A stretch of 5,015 bases of DNA, taken from contig JAULZZ010000088.1 of the NCBI GenBank assembly GCA_032117095.1, forward strand, positions 1 to 5,015, in the 5' to 3' direction. Shown here one piece after another: positions 1 through 5,015 of this stretch. The notes beneath the pieces were generated by a model that was given only the letters and a program-made list of their open reading frames with translations, made no database searches and was not told the DNA's origin. A program made the position numbers and the translations under genes. Every line of letters starts with the position of its first letter. The first letter of the stretch is position 1. Source of the stretch: REEB470 sp032117095 (lineage in GTDB: Bacteria; Bacillota; Bacilli; Paenibacillales; YIM-B00363).

Positions 1-485
1 CGGTGGCGTAATCGAGGTGTACGTTGACCCCGATGCCGGCGATCCAATACGCCCCTCTATCCACCGTTTCACTCAACATGCCGCATACTTTCCGCCCGTC
101 GATCAAGAGGTCGTTGGGCCATTTGATCTGCACAGGAAGCCCCGTCGTCGCCTTAAGCGCATGGCACACCGCCACTGCGAGCACCAAGTTTAAGGTCGCC
201 CACTCCCCGTCTGGGGAATGTGGTGTGGGACGCAAGACGACACTCAGCAACAAAGCGGACTGTTTTGGTGAATACCACGTTTTGGCATATGTCCCACGTC
301 CGTCTGTTTGTTCTTCCGCCAGCACGATCGTGCCATCGGGACAGCCTTGCTGTACCAAAGCTTTTGCCCTGCGTTGGGTGGAATCGATCGAATCATACAC
401 ATGCATGTTCTCGATGTATCGTGTACCGTGTAGGCGTTGTGCTAGTCCATGTTGTTCCAGTGGCAGGATGCGCACGTTGTCGGGG
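1..485 (-). other. birA: Biotin–protein ligase (BirA) catalytic domain within the fusion, lacking the HTH
   Basis: This region encodes residues 445–605 of the fused frame. The ligase makes biotinyl-5'-AMP and transfers biotin to the lysine of biotin carboxyl carrier proteins such as that of acetyl-CoA carboxylase. Visible in order: YDSIDSTQ (Ser479-Thr480, the biotin-site ST motif), VLAEEQTDGRG at 498–508 (biotin/adenylate loop), TWYSPKQSALLLSVVLRP, QIKWPNDLLIDGRKVCG with Lys565 the expected catalytic lysine, and WIAGIGVNV at the edge. The C-terminal SH3-like domain lies outside. The Bacillus-type winged helix of about 65 residues that represses biotin genes is absent. Only a short wing-like stretch, IETAGRAYGIKRLPSPDN at about 430–447, precedes the core. 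The loop reads GRGT rather than GRGR. I found no stop and no good ribosome binding site that would start it separately. Confidence 0.9.
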
Positions 486-1816
486 GAGGGGAGTCGTTTG
501 ATCCCATACGCGCGCCCCGCCGTCTCGATCCATACAAACGCATGGTGTGCAATGTGTACACGGTCGTTGATCACGTTGCCTTGTACGACGTCCCATGTCA
601 TTTGATCCAAACACGCCCCCACCCATTTTCCCGATGCACACCCGCTCATGCGCAACAAAAACGTCCCATCGATTGCCAGTTGGTGGCGATGCGTGAGGGG
701 CATGGCAGTCAACCAGCGTTTCCCGTGGACCGCATACGGCGTGCGCACCGCACAAAGCGCTTGCGTTTGCGCCAACACATGCGCAACGTCTAGCCATCGT
801 TCTACCGCCTCGACCCCATACGTCAATACCGTGTGATGCCACTGTCGTTGTTCGTCTGAGGCGTCTCCTACGGCAATGCCGACTGTCGCATGCACCGCCA
901 AAATTTGACGCACCGCCAAACGAAAGGCGTTGGACACACAGAGTGCGCGCATGAAGACGCCAAACGACTCTTCGTGGATGTCCATTTGGATGAGCCACAA
1001 CGCCCAGCGGGAATGTACATCGCCCAACGTAGGGAGGAAAGCGAGCGGATCTGTAGCGGGGTCGTCGTGACGCACCCCGAGTGATGGAGGCAATGGCAAC
1101 GGATGTTTGCACTGGGCCAGCAACCCACTTTGTGCCAGCAACGCCAGCGCACGCCACGGATGTTCGCCGGCGACCATGCGTTGCAACTCCGCATACACCC
1201 GCTCCATGGCAATCCAGCGCAATCGGGTACGTTGTGCGACGATCGCTTGCCATGTCAGCGGTTCAATCGTCAACGCATACTGCGCAGCCAAACGAATGCC
1301 TCGCATCATCCGCAGTGGATCTTCGGCAAACCGCACGTCTGCTTCGCCCACCGCACGCAATTGTTTGGCTTGTACGTCATCGTAGCCCCCGTAAGGGTCG
1401 ATCATCACCCCATCACACCCGATGGCCATGGCGTTGATCGTGAAATCACGGCGCGCCAAGTCTTCCTGAATATGTGCGACAAATGCCACGTGATCGGGAT
1501 GCCGATGGTCCGTATAGCCTGCTTCTGTACGAAAGGTAGTCACTTCAAACAGATGCCCCATTGCTTTGACCGTCACCGTGCCGTGCGCCAAGCCCGTAGG
1601 AAAACAACGCTCAAACAGTGCCATCACCTGAGACGGCACCGCCGCTGTCGCAATGTCATAGTCGTGGATCGGCTGTCCCATACACGCATCCCGCACGCAT
1701 CCTCCTACGAGATACGCCTCATATCCTGCTGCATGCAGTTTGCCGAGCACGTGACGTGCTGCGTGCCCCTGCGCATCCCCGAAGGTGGTTTGTATGTCGA
1801 TCGTGCGCACGCTCAT
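1..1816 (-). CDS. cca-birA: CCA-adding tRNA nucleotidyltransferase fused in frame to biotin–protein ligase (3' end off window)
   Basis: I translated this frame codon by codon: 605 codons from the ATG at 1816 to the left edge, with no stop. Residues 1–428 are a complete class II CCA-adding enzyme, which builds or repairs the tRNA 3' CCA end from CTP and ATP. Visible: LVGGCVRD at 36–43 and the metal-binding HDYDI (Asp52, Asp54), EVTTFRTE, RRDFTINAMA at 122–131, DPYGG at 140–144, the base-selecting EDPLR at 165–169, ERVYAEL near 205–211, and the C-terminal LAIDGTFLL and GKWVGACLDQM around 381–406. B. subtilis Cca has about 397 residues. From about 445 the frame becomes the BirA catalytic core and leaves the window at its glycine-rich GIGVNV strand. 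In relatives cca and birA are adjacent separate genes, which makes a local fusion easy to explain. About 100 more residues would be expected beyond the edge. Family identities are secure; that one polypeptide is made is inferred from the open frame. Confidence 0.92.
   Translation of the reverse strand, partial: MSVRTIDIQTTFGDAQGHAARHVLGKLHAAGYEAYLVGGCVRDACMGQPIHDYDIATAAVPSQVMALFERCFPTGLAHGTVTVKAMGHLFEVTTFRTEAGYTDHRHPDHVAFVAHIQEDLARRDFTINAMAIGCDGVMIDPYGGYDDVQAKQLRAVGEADVRFAEDPLRMMRGIRLAAQYALTIEPLTWQAIVAQRTRLRWIAMERVYAELQRMVAGEHPWRALALLAQSGLLAQCKHPLPLPPSLGVRHDDPATDPLAFLPTLGDVHSRWALWLIQMDIHEESFGVFMRALCVSNAFRLAVRQILAVHATVGIAVGDASDEQRQWHHTVLTYGVEAVERWLDVAHVLAQTQALCAVRTPYAVHGKRWLTAMPLTHRHQLAIDGTFLLRMSGCASGKWVGACLDQMTWDVVQGNVINDRVHIAHHAFVWIETAGRAYGIKRLPSPDNVRILPLEQHGLAQRLHGTRYIENMHVYDSIDSTQRRAKALVQQGCPDGTIVLAEEQTDGRGTYAKTWYSPKQSALLLSVVLRPTPHSPDGEWATLNLVLAVAVCHALKATTGLPVQIKWPNDLLIDGRKVCGMLSETVDRGAYWIAGIGVNVHLDYAT
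476..532 (-). other. Cca/BirA junction
   Basis: Residues 429–447 bridge the two domains. Upstream, VVQGNVINDRVHIAHHAFVW resembles the end of the Cca C-terminal domain. Downstream, YGIKRLPSPDNVRI resembles the GYRLxxxPD segment that links the winged helix of BirA to its catalytic core. The helix-turn-helix itself has no room to be encoded here, and the other two minus-strand frames across this stretch show no such domain. The exact breakpoint cannot be fixed without an alignment. Confidence 0.65.
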
Positions 1817-1830
1817 CCCCAACTTTCCAT

Positions 1831-1836
1831 CTCCCC
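1831..1836 (-). promoter_or_regulatory. Possible ribosome binding site of the cca–birA frame
   Basis: The minus strand reads GGGGAG. It lies 8 nt before an in-frame TTG at 1822 and 14 nt before the ATG at 1816. A weaker GGAAAG lies six bases before the ATG. The spacing of the better site favours the TTG, which would add only two residues. The true start is therefore uncertain by two codons. Confidence 0.45.
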
Positions 1837-1842
1837 ATGCGG

Positions 1843-2988
1843 TCAATGCTGTTGTGCGTCCTGTAACACTTGCGCATATACCGCTTCGTATTCATCGCAT
1901 TTACTTTGGCTACTAAAATATTGTGCGACACGACGGATGCCTGCTTCAGAAAACTGCCGATAAAGCCCTTCTTCTTGGAGCAGGCGTAGCACGGCCAACA
2001 CCATCGCATCGGTATCTCCCACGTTTGCCAAAAAGCCAGTTTCCCCATCGACGATCAATTCGGGAATGCCACCTACTCGAGAGGCTACCGTCGGGATGCC
2101 ACATGCCATCGCTTCCAAAGCGACCAAGCCAAAACTTTCTACCTCTGATGGCAACAACATCACGTCCGCCACACAGAGTAGTTCCGCCACCTCGTCTTGT
2201 TTTCCCAAAAAATGCACATGTTCCTGCACATGGTACTGTTGGACGAGCGCAACAATTTTGCTTAACTCGGGGCCTTCTCCGATCAAAATGAGTTTTGTCG
2301 GTACGACTTGACGCACACGTACAAAGATTTCGATGACCTCATGCACGCGTTTGACGGGACGAAAATTAGACACATGCACCAAGACGCGATGACCCTCACA
2401 CGCCAAGTATTCGCGACATTTTCCATCTGTACGTGGATAAAACACCTGTGGGTCAACAAAATTGTGAATACGAATGATCGGGACGGTCGTGCGTAACTTG
2501 TCCTGCGTCTCCGCAATCAAATGGTCCGACACGGCGGTCACGGCATCGCTGCGTGCAATGCCCAGCCGAATGAGGTCGGCCATCATTTCATCCTGCCCGA
2601 GTATGGTAATGTCCGTGCCGTGTAGCGTCGTGACGACACGAAGTGTTTCTCCGACCATCGATTTGACTAAAAATGCACAAATGGCATGGGGCATTGCATA
2701 ATGCACATGCAACACATCAAGCCGTTGGTGCCGCACAACTTGTGCCATTTTGGCCGCCAAACAGAGGTCATACGGCATATACCGAAACACGTGATAGTCC
2801 GACACTTCCACCTCGTGGTAATAAATATTGCGCTGGTATGCATGCAGGCGAAAAGGCATATGATGCGAGATAAAATGCACCGTATGCCCCCGCTGAGCGA
2901 GTAGTTTTCCTAACTCAGTGGCGATCACCCCTGAACCGCCAAGTGACGGATAGCAAGTGATGCCGATGCGCAATGGTCGCTGGATCAT
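1843..2988 (-). CDS. bshA: N-acetyl-alpha-D-glucosaminyl L-malate synthase BshA
   Basis: BshA is a GT4-family (GT-B fold) retaining glycosyltransferase. It joins GlcNAc from UDP-GlcNAc to L-malate, the first step of bacillithiol synthesis in the cytoplasm. The 381 residues match the usual length of about 377–380. The N-terminal acceptor domain has YPSLGGSGVIATELG at 13–27, the DVLHVHYAMPHA segment near 91–102 and LHGTDITILG at 122–131. The C-terminal donor domain has VSNFRPVKRV at 206–215, the IGEGPE loop at 236–241, and the EX7E signature as Glu284 and Glu292 within SEVESFGLVALEAMACG, followed by VASRVGGIPE. All hallmarks are intact. BshB1, encoded just upstream, uses its product; the final cysteine-adding enzyme BshC is not in this window. 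The TGA lies 20–26 nt before the next gene, so co-transcription is likely. Confidence 0.97.
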   Translation of the reverse strand: MIQRPLRIGITCYPSLGGSGVIATELGKLLAQRGHTVHFISHHMPFRLHAYQRNIYYHEVEVSDYHVFRYMPYDLCLAAKMAQVVRHQRLDVLHVHYAMPHAICAFLVKSMVGETLRVVTTLHGTDITILGQDEMMADLIRLGIARSDAVTAVSDHLIAETQDKLRTTVPIIRIHNFVDPQVFYPRTDGKCREYLACEGHRVLVHVSNFRPVKRVHEVIEIFVRVRQVVPTKLILIGEGPELSKIVALVQQYHVQEHVHFLGKQDEVAELLCVADVMLLPSEVESFGLVALEAMACGIPTVASRVGGIPELIVDGETGFLANVGDTDAMVLAVLRLLQEEGLYRQFSEAGIRRVAQYFSSQSKCDEYEAVYAQVLQDAQQH

Positions 2989-3119
2989 ACGTACCCCCTA
3001 AATCATAATCCCCATTACACCATAAGAAGCACGGGTTTTCTTCCGGTTGCGCCTATGCACGGCGCGTGAGATTTTTCTATCGTTCATTTGAAATGTGTAC
3101 GCATCTTGCTCCCACTTTG
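2989..3119 (-). other. 131-nt intergenic gap between bshB1 and bshA
   Basis: This is the only sizeable non-coding gap in the window. It holds the bshA ribosome binding site at its downstream end. A small inverted repeat lies at 3049–3065 (GCGCC, seven-base loop, GGCGC), without a following T-run. A TATGAT that could serve as a -10 box lies close upstream of bshA, but I found no convincing -35 partner. I see no tRNA, small ORF with support, or terminator. Confidence 0.6.
2994..2999 (-). promoter_or_regulatory. Ribosome binding site of bshA
   Basis: The minus strand reads AGGGGG, then five bases (TACGT), then the bshA ATG at 2988. The match and spacing support that start and suggest independent initiation rather than coupling to bshB1. 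Confidence 0.75.
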
Positions 3120-3809
3120 CTACAACGTAGCGACATGCCAAGGCTTCGTCATGACGAAGCCCTCGGCATACGATACGCCGATCTTAGACCCCCATAGTGC
3201 ATCGCGGTGTGTTACACGCATCAAATACCCGTTGTTGAGCGGGGTAGACACGACATCGTCCCCTTGGCGTTCAAATTGACTCGCATACGCTTGGAGTGCG
3301 CACATTTTTTGTTCAAACGTGGTCGAAATGTCCAACGCAATGTCGGGCTCATCGATGTCATGAATAAAATAGGCGTATGTGCGTTCGACAGTCCACGCGG
3401 GCACAGCAGGGTCATACCGCCGCAACTTTGCATTGAAGAGGGCTTCTTTGACCAGATGACTGCATGCGACATGGTCGGGATGACGATCGCGTGCGTGCGG
3501 ATAACAGACGACATCGGGTTGGTATTGTCGAATTGTCCGCGTCACCGCACACATTTGGTCGGGATCCGTCACATAAATCCCACGATCACGCAGGCGCAAG
3601 TTCATCCGCTGTTGTACCCCGAGAATGGCGTTGGCAGCCAACGCTTCGTGCTGGCGCGTCGTCACGTCTCCATTGGAAGAAAGTTCTGCTAAGGTCAAAT
3701 CACAAATGGCAACGTGCCATCCGTCTTGGCAAAGTTTGGCGATCGTGCCTCCCATGCCGATCTCCGCATCGTCCGGATGGGCAGCAAACACCAATAGACG
3801 TGCCGTCAT
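3120..3809 (-). CDS. bshB1: Bacillithiol biosynthesis deacetylase BshB1
   Basis: BshB1 is a zinc-dependent PIG-L/LmbE-family deacetylase that removes the acetyl group from GlcNAc-malate to give GlcN-malate, the second step of bacillithiol synthesis. From the ATG at 3809 the protein has 229 residues, close to the B. subtilis enzyme. Visible: AAHPDDAEIGMGG at 9–21 (zinc ligands His11 and Asp14, with Asp13 the likely catalytic base), CDLTLAELSSNG at 36–47, DRHPDH at 108–113 (His113 the expected third zinc ligand), and YAEGFVMTKP near the end. I chose 3809 because homologues begin just before the AHPDD strand and because it forms an ATGA overlap with the mgsA stop. An in-frame ATG at 3857 would add 16 residues inside mgsA and has a weak AAGGG eight bases ahead, so it cannot be excluded. 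The 3' end of the gene carries a perfect 20-bp palindrome. Confidence 0.95.
   Translation of the reverse strand: MTARLLVFAAHPDDAEIGMGGTIAKLCQDGWHVAICDLTLAELSSNGDVTTRQHEALAANAILGVQQRMNLRLRDRGIYVTDPDQMCAVTRTIRQYQPDVVCYPHARDRHPDHVACSHLVKEALFNAKLRRYDPAVPAWTVERTYAYFIHDIDEPDIALDISTTFEQKMCALQAYASQFERQGDDVVSTPLNNGYLMRVTHRDALWGSKIGVSYAEGFVMTKPWHVATL
3135..3169 (-). repeat. Inverted repeat / potential RNA hairpin in the 3' end of bshB1
   Basis: Bases 3142–3161 are a perfect 20-bp palindrome (half-site GGCTTCGTCA). A second pair of arms, ATGCC at 3135–3139 and GGCAT at 3165–3169, flanks it across a 2/3-base internal loop. In RNA this could fold into a stem of eight pairs with a CATG loop, plus five outer pairs. 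It lies in the last 17 codons of bshB1 (encoding roughly EGFVMTKPWH) and just before the 131-nt gap to bshA. No T-run follows, so it is not a standard intrinsic terminator. Its function is unknown and it may be chance within coding sequence. Confidence 0.5.
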
Positions 3810-4231
3810 AGGCGTGTAGTGGGAGATGGCGCGCTGTCGTCTTGCCCTTGCCTCCATGTAAAATGCCCTTGCTCTACCGCTTTAATGAGGATCTCGGCCG
3901 TGCCCAAATGCGTAGCGAGTGGAATGCAGTGCACATCACATAGGCGTAGTAGCGCAATAATATCGGGTTCGTGCGGTTGTGCCATCAACGGGTCACGCAA
4001 GAATACGATCAAATCGATCTTATTTTCAGCGACCATGGCCCCGATCTGCTGGTCTCCTCCCAAGGGCCCTGAGCATAAGCGGATGACGGACAAACCCGTT
4101 TCATCGTGGATCCGTTTTCCAGTGGTCCCTGTGGCAAATAACGAGTGTGTGGCGAAAATATGGCGATATGCAAGCACAAAATCGACCATTTCCTCTTTTT
4201 TGCGGTCGTGCGCAATCAAAGCGATGTTCAT
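3806..4231 (-). CDS. mgsA: Methylglyoxal synthase
   Basis: MgsA converts dihydroxyacetone phosphate to methylglyoxal and phosphate, a bypass of lower glycolysis that relieves sugar-phosphate stress. The 141 residues match the family length (about 137 in B. subtilis). Visible motifs: start MNIALIAHDRKK with the His-Asp pair at 8–9, the phosphate-binding ATGTTG around 33–38, GPLGGDQQIG at 55–64 with the catalytic Asp60, FLRDPL at 77–82, and AQPHEPD at 84–90 with His87 and Asp90. All expected catalytic residues are present. The ATG at 4231 is preceded by a near-perfect AAGGAGG seven bases upstream. The last residues (after about 127) form a polar, low-complexity tail. The stop codon overlaps the bshB1 start as ATGA, implying translational coupling. 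The product is a toxic electrophile that bacillithiol, made by the next two genes, helps remove. Confidence 0.97.
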   Translation of the reverse strand: MNIALIAHDRKKEEMVDFVLAYRHIFATHSLFATGTTGKRIHDETGLSVIRLCSGPLGGDQQIGAMVAENKIDLIVFLRDPLMAQPHEPDIIALLRLCDVHCIPLATHLGTAEILIKAVEQGHFTWRQGQDDSAPSPTTRL

Positions 4232-4238
4232 TTGTGTT

Positions 4239-4245
4239 CCTCCTT
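4239..4245 (-). promoter_or_regulatory. Ribosome binding site of mgsA
   Basis: The minus strand reads AAGGAGG, followed by seven bases (AACACAA) and the mgsA ATG. It is the strongest Shine–Dalgarno match in the window and fixes the mgsA start. Confidence 0.9.
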
Positions 4246-4285
4246 TTGGCGTGTGTGTTTTTTTGCAAATGGGCGACGTTTCCAG

Positions 4286-5015
4286 TCATTCCCACTCGAT
4301 AAAATGTTCAAATCCATACACAAGCCCTTGGACATCCATGATGCGACGAATGGCAAGTGCCACGCCAGGCATATAGGCAACCCGATCGTACGAATCGTGG
4401 CGAATACGCAAACTTTGACCAAAAGCACCAAAAATGACTTCTTGTTGCGCAAAAATACCGGGCAACCGCATGCTGTGGATACGCATCCCCTCGACATCCC
4501 CCCCGCGTACGCCCGTGAGTATTTCGTGTTCCAGCGGATGTCCTTGTTGGCGTACTTCGCGCACTTCACGGATGAGGGCGGCTGTTTTGAGTGCGGTGCC
4601 AGAGGGGGCATCTCGTTTTTGATCGCCGTGCGCCTCGATAATTTCTAGATGGGGAAAATGTTTGGCGGCTTCACGGGCAAAGCGCATCATGAGCAATACG
4701 CCGATCGAAAAGTTCGGGGCAATCAAGCACCCCATATGTCTCTCCCGTGCCAACGTATCGATCGCCTGCAAGTCTGCTTCGGTAAATCCCGTCGTCCCAA
4801 CGACAGGACGTACGCCGTGTTGCAACGCCAAACGCGTATGATGTTGGGCAATTTCTGGCAATGTAAAATCCACGAGGACATCGGCTGGCGTACGCCATAA
4901 CGCCCGTTCGAGGTGTTCTTCGATCCGCACTCCACACGCACTTTGTCCGACAAGCTCTCCTGCATCGCGTCCGCCATGTGACGGCGAAATCGCACTCACC
5001 AGTTCAAAATCTGGT
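4286..5015 (-). CDS. dapB: 4-hydroxy-tetrahydrodipicolinate reductase (DapB), 5' end cut by window edge
   Basis: DapB reduces the DapA product with NAD(P)H to tetrahydrodipicolinate, in the cytoplasmic diaminopimelate/lysine pathway that feeds peptidoglycan. About 242 residues are visible before a TGA at 4288–4286. The frame stays open through the right edge (PDFELVSAIS...), so the GTG at 4999 is an internal Val, and roughly the first 25 residues with the GxxGxxG nucleotide-binding loop are outside. Visible motifs, in order: DFTLPE, VGTTGF (cofactor loop), APNFSIGV, EIIEAHGDQKRDAPSGTA (substrate site with catalytic His and Lys) and HDSYDRVAYMPGV near the C-terminus, the last close to the Bacillus form. 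One oddity is HG in place of the usual HH in the substrate motif (bases 4630–4625). It is the first visible gene of the cluster; mgsA starts 54 nt downstream. The family assignment is very secure. Confidence 0.96.
   Translation of the reverse strand, partial: PDFELVSAISPSHGGRDAGELVGQSACGVRIEEHLERALWRTPADVLVDFTLPEIAQHHTRLALQHGVRPVVGTTGFTEADLQAIDTLARERHMGCLIAPNFSIGVLLMMRFAREAAKHFPHLEIIEAHGDQKRDAPSGTALKTAALIREVREVRQQGHPLEHEILTGVRGGDVEGMRIHSMRLPGIFAQQEVIFGAFGQSLRIRHDSYDRVAYMPGVALAIRRIMDVQGLVYGFEHFIEWE

Noticed and set aside
599..601. ATG inside the cca 3' end as a separate start for birA
   Set aside because: It codes for a Met inside the conserved Cca C-terminal segment, has no suitably spaced Shine–Dalgarno sequence, and would yield no winged helix.
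1..620. The fusion as a simple frameshift sequencing artefact
   Set aside because: Both domains are in the same frame with continuous, family-like sequence across the junction. The missing HTH is a whole-domain absence, and no other frame here encodes it. A larger assembly deletion cannot be excluded from sequence alone.
393..1253. 286-residue minus-strand open frame, and long plus-strand frames at 24–605 and 1103–1963
   Set aside because: These overlap the cca–birA frame (the last also the 3' end of bshA) in other frames. Their translations are rich in Arg, His, Cys, Thr and Pro, show no family motif, and lack good ribosome binding sites.
3049..3065. Hairpin GCGCC/GGCGC in the bshB1–bshA gap as a terminator
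   Set aside because: The stem has only five pairs and no T-run follows on the minus strand, so termination is not supported.
3807..4385. Plus-strand frames over mgsA and dapB (for example 3819–4376)
   Set aside because: They are antisense to secure genes, and their compositions and lack of motifs mark them as shadows.
4997..4999. GTG as the start of dapB
   Set aside because: The frame remains open upstream to the window edge and encodes the conserved PDFELVSAIS segment, so this GTG is an internal valine.

Overview
The window is a compact, single-strand stretch of a bacterial chromosome. All genes run right to left on the minus strand. In transcription order they are dapB (5' end cut by the window edge), mgsA, bshB1, bshA, and one long open frame that begins as the CCA-adding tRNA nucleotidyltransferase (cca) and continues in frame into the biotin–protein ligase (birA) until it leaves the window at base 1. 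This is the dapB–mgsA–bshB1–bshA–cca–birA order of Bacillus subtilis and relatives. With two bacillithiol genes and a Bacillus-type methylglyoxal synthase, it points to a bacillithiol-making member of Bacilli. The base composition is about half G+C, above typical Bacillus, so an Alicyclobacillaceae-like lineage is plausible; that placement is a guess.

Layout: dapB (5015–4286), a 54-nt gap with a strong ribosome binding site, mgsA (4231–3806), a 4-nt ATGA overlap, bshB1 (3809–3120), a 131-nt gap, bshA (2988–1843), a 20–26-nt gap, then the cca–birA frame (1816 to beyond base 1). I see no tRNA, rRNA, mobile element, CRISPR array or convincing intrinsic terminator. The operon promoter would lie upstream of dapB, outside the window.

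The genes are housekeeping and redox functions: lysine/diaminopimelate synthesis (DapB), the methylglyoxal bypass (MgsA), the first two committed steps of bacillithiol synthesis (BshA, then BshB1), tRNA 3'-end maturation (Cca) and biotinylation of carboxylases (BirA). MgsA makes a toxic aldehyde that bacillithiol helps detoxify, which gives a rationale for that neighbourhood.

The main finding is that cca and birA, separate neighbouring genes in relatives, form one uninterrupted frame here with no stop over all 605 codons visible. The Cca part is complete through its C-terminal domain. About 17 residues later the BirA catalytic core begins, so the usual N-terminal DNA-binding winged helix of BirA is missing. 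The ligase also has threonine where the usual GRGR biotin-loop motif has its second arginine (R118 in E. coli BirA), and DapB has His-Gly where the family has His-His in its active-site motif.
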